Both the position numbers and the translations under genes were made by a program. Positions 23,127-35,353 of a DNA stretch of 64,000 nt are shown in pieces. Location: the NCBI GenBank assembly GCA_034638255.1, contig JAWPGT010000001.1, positions 2,627,850 to 2,691,849 of the forward strand, read 5' to 3'. Position 1 is the first letter of the stretch. Each line of letters begins with the position of its first letter. The DNA comes from Coprinus comatus (Eukaryota > Basidiomycota > Agaricomycetes > Agaricales > Agaricaceae). The notes beneath the pieces were generated by a model. That model was not told where the DNA came from and searched no databases. It worked only from the letters and a program-made list of their open reading frames with translations.

Positions 23127-26100
23127 ATGACCGCTCTCATCCCCACGTTGCCAGTCCTTAAAGGTTCGGCCGATTATGCACTTTGGTCAATGAAGTTGAT
23201 CAATTGCGCCTCGATGATTATCATTGAGGGATACTCAATTGGTCAGATCATTCAAGATCAAGCTAACCCAAAGACTGTTCCTCAGACGGTTGCAGCAGTT
23301 GCAGCTACTCCCACTTCGGCAGCAGTTCCTGCTCATATCGCTCAGATTGTTACACCTGAGGAACGTCTCAAATGGGACACAGCCGAGGCTTTTGCTCTTG
23401 GCTTGATCAATAGCAAGATCTCAGATGATCTTCTGAATCACGGACAAGCTGCTTCCCATGTGTTGTGGAGACATCTCCGCACCAACTATGGCACTTTTAA
23501 TGCGGGTACCGCATTTGAGATCTGGGCGAAAGCCGATGGTTTCAGGTTAACTGGAACCTCAGATCCATCTGTTGAGATTGCAGGGTTCACTACCCTGTTT
23601 ACACGTCTCCAGAACGCGACCCCTCCCATCCATGTTCCTGAGCTGCTTCGCGCACTCATGCTGTTGACACGCATTCCTAATCAATGGAATGCTACTCGTG
23701 CTTCCCTCCTCGTTTGATATGGGAGCACTGACTTTGCACGTCTAACAGTAAGAGTAGTCGCTGAGGCTATCCAGTCCGCTTGGCTTGACTCTCGAGGTCA
23801 TGCCAACACTTTACGTTCTCAAGGTGTGAAGGGCTTCAAAGGCCCTAAACAACATAATCAGAACCAAAACCAGAGTCAAGGTCAAGGTTCGCGCCCGCAA
23901 GGGCAGCAACCGCAACCTCAACAATCTGGCAGCGGTTCTGGTTCCGGTCAGACCCAACAGGGTGGAGCTGGAGAGGACAAGAAGAAGAAGAGGACTCGGG
24001 GAAAACGTGGTGGTAACAAAAATGCTAAGTCCGCGGACACCACTAATACCTCTACTACTGGGGTAGATGCAGCTGCTTCGAATATTGTCATGCTCAACAA
24101 CTTTGCCTCTCCTGCTGCTACCGTTTTAGACCATCCCTTCAAATCCACTCGTGCTTTTATTGAGGAAATTAGAGAGTCCACTCCCGAGAAGGTGGTCGAG
24201 CGTAAAGCTCCTACTGTGGTTCCCAACCAACTCGTGGGAAGGACCCGATTGCAAAGGACCAAGGCCCGGGTACTCAAGTCCTACGAACGTCGTCTTGGTA
24301 TGGAGCCTACACCTCCCCCTGCCTTGCCTTCGCTCGATGGTCTAGTTCTTACCTCTCGTCCAGCCTGTGAGCCTAGTCCCCCGCATTCAGTAGTCTCTAT
24401 TGACGAGAATGATAATGTTCACATGCGTCCTCCGCATGATCAGGTGTCTGCTCCGGCATCTGTCTCTGTTCTTGATGAACAATTTGAACAAATCATGAAC
24501 TCGCCCTCTACCCAGTACGATACCAATGATGGGGAATACAAGTACGTAGAATCTCTGATCAAAGATTCATCTTTTTCTGATGTGTGCTCTGTACAGCGTG
24601 GACCCCGAAGCAACTCGCTTCTGGGGTGTTCCAGAAAATTCCTCCGCTCCGGGTTCTCCCGCCTCTCGCTTCTAAGCTCGAGGGCAGTTGATGGACTATC
24701 GAGATCGTTGCATGGGACTACTAGAACTATTCGGACTACTGTTTGTAATCCTCCACCGCTAGATACTGAGATTTGTATTTTTCCCGCCACGAATGATACC
24801 GCACATTATGATTTTCCTATTTCTATCCCGATGAAGTACTTAAAACCTACTGTTTCGATCTCAGGATATGAAAAAGATGACCATGGTAAATTCTTTGAAC
24901 ATTGTCAATGCAGCAATTGCAAAAATCGCCCAGTGTATAATACTGGTATAGCAATCTGGATGCTCGACTCTGGCACTAGTTATCATTTTACTGGTAACAT
25001 TGGCGACTTCGTTGACATCGAGAAAGGTGATTACGGCACGGTACAAACTGCTAATAGTCACACCACCATCAAAGCACGTGGCCGTGTAATCATCCAGCAT
25101 GAATTGGCTGGTGTACGAACCATCACGTCATTATACCCGGTATTTTACATAGAGGGACTGAATGGAAGACTTATGTCACCAGGACCCTTTTATCTTGATG
25201 GCTTAAGGCTTGAGGCTGATGTGACAGGATCTCGGATCCTACGGCCCGATGGCTCCCTCTATATGGAGGCTACTCAGCGGGTAAAGGGTGATGGAATACA
25301 CATGGTTCATTCTAGAATCATATTGGATAGTGACATCCGTTCCCTAACTTTACCTGGAGTTCATTCGCTTTATGATCTCTGGCATAATCGACTTGGACAT
25401 CCTTCGAAGCAAGTGCTCAGGAAGTTCAAGGAACACACGGTTAATTTTCCAGACGTCGATATTCCAAAACGGTCAAGGACATGTGATGGTTGCGCTCGTG
25501 GCAAGCTGCAGGAAAAGGTTCATCCTCCATCATTGTCCAGAGCTACTGAAATATTCGAGTTGGTTCATTCTGACCTTCTTGAATTTCCCACATTATCATA
25601 TCACCATGCAAAGTGGATCATCACGTTCCTAGATGATTACTCTGGTTTCACCTATATTCGATTTTTGAGACAGAAATCCGATGTCTTTGCGATATTCCAG
25701 GAATTCTTGGCTCAAGTTGAAACCCAACATGGGAAAAAGGTCAAACGAGTTCGCACTGATAATGGGGGGGAATATATTTCGGACAAATTGAAAAATTTGT
25801 TTAGCTTAGCCGGTATTGTTCACGAGAATACTGCTCCTCATATTCATGAGCAGAACAGACGTGCTGAACACTTGAATTGTACGATTCGCGAGAAGTCTGA
25901 AGCCATGCAACTTCATGCATGCTGTCCGGAGAATTGGTGGGAATTTGCTGTAGAAACGGCAATTCATATCTATAATAGAACACCAATGAAACGTCTCGAA
26001 TATCGAACGCCATTTGAATTAATGCACGGAAATAAACCTAATGTAAATGGTTTACATGTGTTCGGATGTGGAGCTTACGTGTACCTGCCGCCTGCTGTGC

Positions 26101-28661
26101 GCGAAAATAAACTCGCAGCCAAGTCGGAGACAATGATCTTTTTAGGTTATGATGGTCATAACTTAAAGTTCATGTGTCACCAAAAGGGAAACGTTATTTA
26201 TACAGCTCACACAGCAATCTTCGAGGAAGAATGGTTCCCTAAATGTGAATCAACTGCCACTGATCGATGTAGAGATCTAAGAACAACACCTCCAAATCCT
26301 CCTGATGACCTCTTTGACGGAATGTCAGATGACGGATCAGATACAGATTATTTCGACTTCCCAGCAGATCCCCCTGCTATTCCTCCAAAGACACCAAGTA
26401 ATCCTACTCGACCTTCAGATCCGCCTGCCCCACCAGCTCGCGATCCCTCTATCCCACCTCCTCCAACTCCTCCTACTAAATCTCCCTCCAGACGACCAAA
26501 AGTCGAAACAGAGGATGAAGATGATGGATTGAGTTATGTGAGTGAGGATTCCCTTGATCATCACCACCATGATGGTCACAATCACGATCATAGAGATCAT
26601 TATCATCCGCCTGAGACACCAAGAAGGTCTCAACCTGAAAGAGCACAACGTCCCTTACCAAAACGTGCTCAAGAAGGTCCTTCTTTCAAACCGCACCGTT
26701 CAGGCCACGAATGAAAAGTCCCGGAAAGACCCGATAATGCCTACAGACATAAGCATCCGTCTGAAATTCTCCGTGATTATGATACCATTTCTCTGGAAGA
26801 ACCTGGTCCATCAAACCGGTTCAAGATGCCTCGTGGCAGACCTCAAAATCTATCTGACGAAGAAGCTCGCCAACGGCTTGAGCAATATGGTGAAAACTAT
26901 AAACGTTGGATGGAGAGTCAAGGGGAGCGCAATCCTGCTGCACCTCCTGAAGATGAGGATGAAATGCAACAACGGCTTTCCAGGGAAGGGGGGTTAGAAT
27001 GGATTAATATTTTGCTGACAAAAGCCAAACTTGCGCATAGTAATGCTGCAAAAATCCCTGTTCAATTCCGTGATCTTGGTAAACTTGATCCAGAAGAAAG
27101 ACAGAAATGGCTGGAAGCATGCAAAGAAGAGTTGACAGCGCTTAAGAAGCGCAAGGTATACGAAATCGTGGATCTCCCTAAGGGGAGGAAAGCTATTCAA
27201 AACTGATGGGTTTTCAATGTCAAAGGAGATGGCCGGAAACGTGCTCGTCTCGTGGCAAAAGGTTTCTCTCAAGTCGAAGGCATTGACTTTGATGAACTCT
27301 TTTCTCCAGTCGTACATTATGAGTCCACTCGTATCCTTCTTGGCTTAGCAGCTTTGAATGATTGGGATATCGAGGCTGTTGATGTAAAGACAGCATACTT
27401 ATACGGAAAACTGGATGAAGAAATCTACATGAAACAACCCGAAGGTTTCATCCAGGAAGGGAAGGAGAATAAAGTCTGGAGGTTACGTCGCGCATTGTAC
27501 AGCCTTAAACAAGCCGGACTGGCCTGGTGGAAGGAAATGGCAACTTCCATGAAAGACCTAGGCTTCAGTCGATGCGAATCTGATGCTGGCATATACATCT
27601 ACCGAGACAAGAAAACTGGCAAGATCTGCATTGCCGTTGTCTATGTCGGTGACGTACTATTCATGGGAAATGACTCCGCCCTACTTAAAAAGTTAAAAGG
27701 GAAGTTCATGAAGCGTTGGGAATGCCGTGATGCCGGTGAAGTTAAAGAATTTCTAGGCATGCGCATCCGCCGTGATAGGAAGAATCGGAAAATCTTCTTG
27801 GATCAAGCTTCTTATTTACAAAAGATCCTCGAACGATTTAAGATTGACGGTGCAGGCAGAGAAACCAAACCGGCGCGAACTCCACTGCCAGAAGGTTATC
27901 ATGCCGTTCCTAACACCGGTCCTGTCAACGCCACGCTTCGAACATGCTACCAACAGGTGATTGGATCACTGTTGTACTTGATGATTGGAACTCGCCCGGA
28001 CATTGGGTTTGCAGTTACTAAATTGAGTCAACATGCCCACAACCCCACTGAAGAGCATCTCAAGCGTGCTCTATACATTTGCCGATACCTTCTCGCTACC
28101 AAAGAATACCACATGGTGCTTGATGGAGGAAAAGGTGAAGGTTTTATCACCTATAGTGATTCAGATTGGGATAGTGATCCAACGGACCGTCGTTCTCAGA
28201 CAGGCTACTTCACGTCTCTAGCTTCCTGTCCAGTTGCATGGGTCAGTCGATCGCAAAAGACAGTTGCCTTGTCCTCTACTGAGGCTGAATATATGGCGCT
28301 TTCTGATAGCTGCTGTCAAGCTGTGTGGATCCGTCAGCTAATGATGGAACTCGGTTTATCTAACGGTGAACCGATGGAAATTTGTGGAGACAATATGGGC
28401 TCCCTCTTCATCGCTCAAAACCCTACAGTTGAGAAGAGGTCAAAACACATTGATATCAAATTCCACTTCATTCGGCAATGTCTTGCTGATAAGAAGGTTC
28501 TGTTATTTTTCATCCCTGGCACTTCTAATCCCGCAGATCTTCTCACGAAGAACCTTGGTCGAGTTAAATTTGAGAACTTCAGGAACAGCCACTTCGGTTT
28601 AGTGTTTTCGTCCTCAACCTTTGCTGCTTCCAAGCGCACCTTAAAAAATAATATGGACTAG
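23127..28661 (+). pseudogene. Copia-2 gag-pol polyprotein with three TGA stops and a mutated RT active site
   Basis: A single frame of ~1845 codons is broken only by TGA at 23715-23717, 26712-26714 and 27204-27206. It starts MTALIPTLPVL. The order is as in Copia-1: gag, basic K/R/G-rich stretch without a CCHC knuckle, protease MLDSGTSY (~612), HNRLGHPS and CDGCARGK, integrase HSD, RTDNGGEY and the RAEHLN block, RT and RNase H (STEAEYMAL). The RT catalytic motif reads YVGD (GGT at 27648-27650) where Copia-1 has YVDD, so the polymerase should be inactive even with readthrough. The integrase motif is also drifted (RRAEHLN versus GRAERLN). Confidence 0.93.
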
Positions 28662-28706
28662 TGAGTATTGGCGCTTAATTGTCGACTACGCTTACGAAAA
28701 GGGGAG

Positions 28707-29087
28707 TGTTGGAAAATACGGACTATTATTAGATAGTCACATGACATTTTCATTTCGTTTCACTTTCATCGTTTCATTACGCTTTGCATTATGTGGCAGC
28801 TCCTTATTGGTTGTAGTTAGCGTTTCACCTATGTGTTTCAACTCCTGTATCAACTCCTGTTTCATGTATAATTACCTGACACGTAGTAGACACCTGACTC
28901 CTTTCTAGTCGTAGCACGGACCACTTTATTATCATATAAGTAGTGTACTTTCTCTCTTGTATTCTACAGTTCTCGAACTACAAAGTTCTCTTACACTCTA
29001 CTCTCTCCACCAAGCAAACATACTAACTACCACTTCATGCGTATCATTATATTGCTATGTCTACATGCATACGCGTTGCTTTCAACA
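28707..29087 (+). repeat. Copia-2 3' LTR
   Basis: 381 bp, the same length as the 5' LTR, preceded by AGGGGAG. It ends at the second copy of TAGAC. Confidence 0.95.
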
Positions 29088-29991
29088 TAGACAAGATCGA
29101 TCGTTGGAGGCAAAACAAAGATTTGATTATACACAACAAAAACACCTTAGGAAGGATTTTTTGAATGTCATGGCTCTTGAATCTTTTGTGCAGCATAATC
29201 ATAAACTTCACAGAGCACTTCTTCCTCATCGTCTCGAGTTATTTATTCGTATCATTAATACGGTATCAATGACAGAGCAAAAACAAGATGATGAATGGGT
29301 AGGCCAATCAATGAGGTGTCCAATTACCACAGAAAGGGACGCACAGTGCCTACCGGCGGGTGAGTCTTGTATATTAGTCCTCTGCGATCAATACCCCTAA
29401 ACTCATCGAACATACGTAGACCTCAAGTTACAGTTTCTACAGTCCATTAATGGTTTTCTGAGGGCCAACAATGACAAATGGTTGATTAAAAACTGTCTCG
29501 AAGGCGCTTGGACTGTGATTGCCACTGTAAGTATTGATTCAAACCCTCTTCAAGTAGTATCTTATAATCACGATTCACGACAGTCGGTCCAATCCGACGC
29601 TGCTGTAGAACTTCCTTTCTTTCCTGGTACCCCAATGGCCCGAACTTTAGGCACATTTGAAACTGTGTGCGAATCGTTGCTAGCAATAATGGCAACGATG
29701 CAAAACCACTGGCCAAAAGATTATGACAGGAAGATACTCACGAGTTTACGAAAGTGTCTTTCTCAATCAACATTAGCACCATCTCTACCCGAAGTGTTTC
29801 GTTTGCAAGCTGAACCAGAAGCTGCCAATGAGGGTGATGACATGATAATTGGTAAATTGAAGGGTTTGATATTGGAATCGTTGGGAAGTGGGTTTAATGT
29901 TGGAAATAGACTGGATCGTGATCGTGGTGTTGATCCAGAGAGGGATGGAGAAAACGGGAATGGGATAGAGACAAGTCGGAGACCCGATTAA
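29088..29991 (+). pseudogene. DUF6535 gene fragment (3' part)
   Basis: Last part of the gene broken by the two Copia insertions. The first exon piece (ALESFVQHNHKLHR, LLPHRLELFIRIINTVSMTE) ends at a GTGAGT donor near 29358. The next exon starts after GTAG at ~29419 (LKLQFLQSINGFLRANNDKWL, IKNCLEGAWTVIATV) and runs to the TAA at 29989-29991. This piece itself contains no stop, which fits recent inactivation. Confidence 0.85.
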
Positions 29992-30280
29992 CCATTCGGA
30001 ATTCAAACTTATGGGTGGTTGTGTTCTGCTTCTACTTCAATCTTTTTATCGAAAATTATCCCCACTCTAAATAATACTACTCAGGTCAACACACGACTGA
30101 TATAGATTAACTTTATTATTTATTCTGTTGGTACACAAATCGTGTTGAATTAATTAAACAGATAAATGAGGTGTAGAGAAAAACTTGTATCAACCCATTG
30201 ACACTAGGACTTGATATCTCTGCCAGAGTCTGATGTTAGGTGTATAAAACGCTGCTCTGACAATATAATGACTCACCTAC

Positions 30281-31315
30281 CTAATTATGTGTCAATAGCT
30301 TTGAATCGGATAGTCTTTTGTACGGAACGGTTGCAGAGACATTCTCGTCCATCAAGAAATATTGCTGGAACTCCCTGGAATCCACATCTCCATAGTTCTT
30401 CAAATCAGGGCTAACAGGGATGGGGTCGTATTTGGCCAACAAAGCTCTAACTTTGCCCAAAGCTGATGCACGCTTAGCATCACTACTGAACAAGATGTCG
30501 AAGATCCACTTGGGTTGGAAGACAATCGTGACACCCTTAGCATATCGGGTGCGTCTTTGTTGATGAGCAGGAGTCTGAATCACAGTGAAGAACGGTTCTC
30601 CACCGAAGCATAGGCACCATTTGGCGTCATCAATCGTCTTGGGAATATTTGTTGGCCATGGCTTGTTGTCGATCTTGGCAATGCCATCGAGGAGTTTCCA
30701 GAACAGGTCCTGGTACTCGTCGACGGTGCGTGGATTGGGGTTTTGTTTGGAAAGAAGGACGAGTGAGGTGTTAGCACCGAGTGAACGAGCCTTAGGAAGG
30801 TAGTCACTGAGACCATCAGCGAGAGTGCGAATGTGACGGGGATCAGAAAGGTCGTCGGAATCAATGAAGACATAGACTTGGTTGTCGGCTTTGAATCCTT
30901 TGGTGGCATAGATGCAAGGGAAGATCAATTCTTCATCCATAAGCACGCTAACATAATCGTCGTATGCGGTCCGCTGCCATGTACCTTCGGGGTAAGTGGC
31001 AGTGACTTGAGCACTACACGTTCATTTTAATTTTAGTGAGCCTATAATTGGTTTTTCAGCACATGTGCTTACCGAGTGAGTGGCTTTGTAGGGGCAGGGG
31101 AGCTAGTCTTCCTCTCAATTACTGTCTGCAATGATTATTAGCATAAGGTATAACACATACTAATGGATGATGATTGAGTTTACCTTTGCATCCGAAGCCT
31201 TGGACGACAATTCTTTCAGGATGACCGGGAGTCGGTCGTAGGTGACTAGTGCAACCAGTGCCAAAAGTATACCTCCGAAGAGATAGCTGGAAGTGTTGAT
31301 GACGGAGCTCTCCAT
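30281..31315 (-). CDS. YqcI/YcgG-family protein with N-terminal membrane anchor, copy 2
   Basis: Same three-exon structure, anchor and signature blocks as the gene at 7533-8573. Over the main exon the two proteins differ by one residue (K versus T, third from the end). I count about a dozen synonymous and one non-synonymous difference in the coding parts, while the introns differ by several substitutions and indels. That indicates either purifying selection on both or gene conversion between them. All key motifs (CFGGEPFF, QTPAH, FQPKWIFD, YGD) are intact. Function as for copy 1: likely heme-dependent oxygenase-type fold, substrate unknown. Confidence 0.85.
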
Positions 31316-31399
31316 TTGTAGATTAAAGTAGAGGATGTTGTTGGGTGATGATGGGGTATAGAGAGACTGCTAATGTTCACAACTCTTGAGAATGGTCAG

Positions 31400-31407
31400 C
31401 TTATATA
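31400..31407 (-). promoter_or_regulatory. TATA box of YqcI/YcgG copy 2
   Basis: CTATATAA on the minus strand about 85 nt upstream of the ATG at 31315, in the same relative place as in copy 1. Similarity between the two promoters fades just beyond it. Confidence 0.5.
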
Positions 31408-31409
31408 GA

Positions 31410-32403
31410 GTTTTCATAAGGACTCACGAGCTCTACCTTACTGAAACACCCCTCGCATGCATCAATTCTCCGAGAGAAATACGAGACGCAGTAGCCGGGT
31501 GAAAAGATGGAGATTGGAGCCCAAGTGGCAAGCACTAATCAAAACTCACTTGTCGAAACTTCTTTCCGAGCAGGGAACCACAAATACCGTAGGTGCGTCA
31601 GAGCGTGCTATTTTCAGGTTTGATACTCAAGTTGCGAGCTGTGTTGAGCACGATGTGAGCAAAAACGACCATCACGGAGTCCTTCGTTGTACAGTTGGGA
31701 GATCCGTCAAATATCGGAAATCTAGGCTTCACACCTGCTCAAGTCATTACAACCTCAACTTTCATTACGAACGCTACTTTCCCGTGGACTGTCAAAGAAA
31801 ATCACCAAGCCAGCGGGTAATTAATTTTAGAATTTACCTGAGATTTGCCAATGGAAATGGCTCCAGCATAAGCGACAGAGTTTTCAACATTTGTGCAACA
31901 CTATTTTACTATGACTGCGGACTCCTAAGGTATATTGAAAGGGGTAGATTTTTTTTGATTGTTATATCTATTGCCGTAGATTTATTCAGGTGGTGTGTTT
32001 GAAGAGCCCCACCTGCAAATCATTGACCAGCATTAGGCTTTCAGAGGAGATTGTTGACGTGTTTTGCCGTAAGTTATTGTCCGGGAGAAAAACTAGTTCC
32101 GTGACAGACTGTAAGCTGAGTAAGATTAGGTGTCTCGAGACGGACTCGGGTAAGGCCAATTCCTAGGATCCTAAGCTTAGCCGCAAAACGCCGATAACGT
32201 TTTCACGGCTGGTCGATGGCCACGTCAAGATCTCGTGACCATGTCAAAGCAGCTTGGTGCTTCAAATGTTCATCATGTAGATATAAATACGGACTTTAAG
32301 GGAGTAATATGCAGAGTAGAATAGAGCAAGTCAAGTTGTACAGAAGGCAGGTGTCCAAAGAACTCCATCAAAAGGAATGCGTGAAATTTGAAAGAGCGAA
32401 CCA
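31410..32403. other. Intergenic region with an unsupported 181-codon open frame
   Basis: The plus-strand frame at 31457-32002 has no motif, no family resemblance and overlaps the upstream region of YqcI/YcgG copy 2. I treat it as chance. Nothing else is visible. Confidence 0.4.
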
Positions 32404-34726
32404 TTAAACACCAGCTGACCCCTTCGAACCATTAAATGGCAATCCTTCCAATTCCGAGACTTTTTCAAGGTTAAGCATCAAAGGTCGGCTCTCTGACTGG
32501 TTTCCTTTCTCATGTTTATGTCCCTTCCCAGTCTCAGGTTTCCAATCGACATGAACATGCTCCTGACGTGCTTCCTCGTACTTGTCACCTGCCGCGAAAT
32601 CCAGTTCATCCTTGGTCCCTTCCAAATATTCTGCTACCCAAGGGAAGTGACTCCTAATGACCTGTATGGTCTGATTGTAGCACACAGCACTACCACCACG
32701 GTATGCCCGCCATGAATTAAGTTCTAAGACTAGTTGGCGGATGGTGGTGTTAAATTTGGTTGTAATGTGTGCGTGAGCGTCGATGCTCTTGATCACAATT
32801 TGAACAGCGGCAAGTTCTTCAAAGCAGACCCTACGATCGGTAAGGATATTTTGAATACATTCAAGGAATTGCCGGCGGGAACCTAATGATTCCATTCCAA
32901 TGTTAGTTTACATCACGAAAGTGTTTGTAGAGAACATACCCATAGACATGGAAGTAGGATCTCTTGATCTCGTAATTGGACATTTAACTGTCTTCCCAAC
33001 ATCCACTCCGTGCTTCTTTGCGGAATTATGAATTCTAATATATAACTCAACCCTATGCTTCAACACCGTCTTGTGTAGCTGGTCGTTGTGCTCCACAAAA
33101 TACTGCAAAACGTGTGCACTCAAGAAATCTTTTCTGAGTGTATACATATCAATACCATCGATAGCAGCAGTCTCCAACAACGTTTCCTCGTCCTTCGTGA
33201 AATTCTCTTCGAGACGGAATAATTTCTTGAACGTTTTGGCTTGCGCAGTGGCCCCGTTAACTTCTTGTAGACAGTTGTGAACAATATGGGCCGCGGAGGG
33301 TTTGGCAATTAATGCGTCCATGACAGATGCCAAGCCTTTAACGAGGTAATGGGAGTATCGATCGCTGTCATTGCCTTCTGTCCTCAGGTCTTCAGATTGA
33401 GGATTGCTTTCCTTGCTGGCCCATCTTGCTTCTCTTTTTTCTTGCCATAAAGTATCATGCCTATCCCACTGGGTATCAGTAAGTAAAGGTATCTGCTGTC
33501 CTCTCCACCTCGTGACATTATTTCTGAAACGCCTCCCTCCAAACCATTGTACCAAGTAACTTCCAATGATGGCTAACATCAGCACGAATCGATCGATAAT
33601 AAAGGAGATTGGGGACCTAAATGGGCATTGTGGCAACGTCAGACTGGGAGGGTAAAGCCATCCTAGGAACGACTGGAACACGGGCGCCAAGGTGGTCAAA
33701 GTCAATAGGAATATTGTCACCCCTGCAACAATTCCCACTGGGAATGCGACATCTTTATGTAACGTCCACAAAAACCATATCAGACCAATGGCAAAGAGCA
33801 CCAAAGCAGCCTGGACGTTTAATAACAATATGGCTGGAACACGTGGGAGACCCCATCCTATCAAGCCTTCATAACGCATTTGTCGGAGCGCAATTGACTC
33901 GTAACGATTTTTCGTCCTCGGTATACGTGTGTATGACGATAGCCATTGGAGACAAAGGGTTCCTAGAACGACAGCAGCCAAAGATTGTGTTAAACTCAGA
34001 AACCAGAGTTGATTAATAGTGACGATGGAGTAGCTTGGGGTGAATTCCTCGAGTGGTTGAACGACGCGATTAGCATTGGGATCGTTGCTGTTGTTGAGCA
34101 GTTGAACAACTTGAGAAAGGATATTGACTGAACGATCTTGAGAATCTGGTTGGAGCCATTTGGCTGATTCGATCACGAACGCGGTTACGATGGCCAAGAA
34201 TAAGGATGCCTATGACGAAATGTCAACGTGTTTCATGGACATCCCTCGCTTCGTACGAACTACGCACCACAACAAGTAAATTTGATACCTCCTCTTTCAG
34301 CCCAGCTATCATGTCTTCGTCAAACTCGTGCACAATATCATGGCATTGTTCCCATGGGTCGGTCAGCGATTCGTGAATAGGATATTTATAATCATCGTCG
34401 CAAGACCATGGAGAGGCCTACAAGAATCCGTCATAATATGAGCGATTTGCAGCCTCTGAAGACAGCCTGACGCTACCCACATCATCTACTTTTGACTTGT
34501 CGGGTCGTTCATTTAAGATAGTAAAGCCAGACAATGAGTTCGATGCCTAGTACACGGCAAAAGTACGATTAGTCGATTGCAAGTGGCTCATAAAAGACGT
34601 GAAGAAACTCACGATTGCTGACCAGCCTGTCTGACTTCGCTTTGTAAGAGTCCTCGCGACCTACATCAACATGAGCAAAAGCCAACGGGAGAAAATAGAA
34701 GAACTTACACTCCCAGATGAATACAT
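32404..34726 (-). CDS. DUF6535-domain membrane protein (intact, copy A)
   Basis: Six or seven exons: 34726-~34712, ~34662-34613, ~34546-~34487, ~34423-~34270, ~34212-~32941 and ~32892-32404. All junctions from the ATG (MYSSGSVARTL) are in phase. The DUF6535 core starts at DPWEQCHDIVHEFDEDM and contains four or five membrane segments: SLFLAIVTAFVIESAKW, LWFLSLTQSLAAVVLGTLCLQW, AALVLFAIGLIWFLWTL, VGIVAGVTIFLLTLTTLA and FVLMLAIIGSYLVQW. A soluble helical half with HIVHNCLQEVNG and YFVEHNDQLHKTVLKHRVEL follows. The tail is charged and ends KGSAGV. DUF6535 is widespread in Agaricomycetes and of unknown function. This copy is more distant from the other two in the window. Confidence 0.88.
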
Positions 34727-35353
34727 CGCAAATCCGAGCCTCGAGTGACCGAGAAGAGGAAGGAAACAAAAGTTATATATCCCCAGAAAGACCAGGAACA
34801 CACTGTGTTTTGTTGTGTGAGGGCAAGCAAGTAAGGGGACGTACGGTCTGTTCCAGCACCCCTGACGCCGAAGTGTCCCATCAAAACCCTTTGTTGGCGT
34901 AATTTCAGGTGATACTAATATACCCTTGGCGTCACCGCATCCAACCATTTATATTCACGCAGCATATCTTGTGTGCAGGCAGCAGCCTATCAGTGTATTA
35001 CTCGCCTTCGAACGTAGTGCTCGTAAGACCCATCCAGAAAAATCATCGACAAATTAACCCGATTGGCTGACAACTGGCAGGGGTCAGTAAAACAACGTAA
35101 CTGTCAAACTGAGGGCAGGATCTGTTAATCATACTGAAAACCAGTGCAAGGGGCGTTTCAAAGGATGTTACACAATTATTTCTTCACTTGTGCACTAACT
35201 TGTAGAGTTGTAGACTGTAGTATTGAGTGCTAAGTACCTCGTTGGATGTCGGTGGGCAGTGGGCACAGGGCACCGGGGTACCTAATTCCTTGTTTTTACG
35301 CCGGATCAAAGCCTGATTGAGCGAAAGGAAAAACAGAGGCGAACGGTTCTTGT
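34727..35353. other. Intergenic region
   Basis: No coding potential that I can support. It is the 5' flank of the DUF6535 gene and the point where the F-box pseudogene loses its first exon. Confidence 0.4.

Larger units (their letters stand above)
22444..29087 (+). mobile_element. Copia-2, complete LTR retrotransposon inserted in the same DUF6535 gene
   Basis: Two 381-bp LTRs (TGTTGG...TTTCAACA) flank a 5.9-kb interior. The target duplication TAGAC is at 22439-22443 and 29088-29092. The internal region has the same tRNA-iMet-half primer site and the same AGGGGAG tract as Copia-1 but is a different family member: protein similarity is clear while the LTRs are unrelated. I count about five LTR differences, all transitions, most of them CG versus CA. 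Confidence 0.95.

Noticed and set aside
31457..32002. 181-codon plus-strand open frame
   Set aside because: No motif, no splice context, composition unlike the genes around it, and it overlaps the upstream region of the YqcI/YcgG copy.
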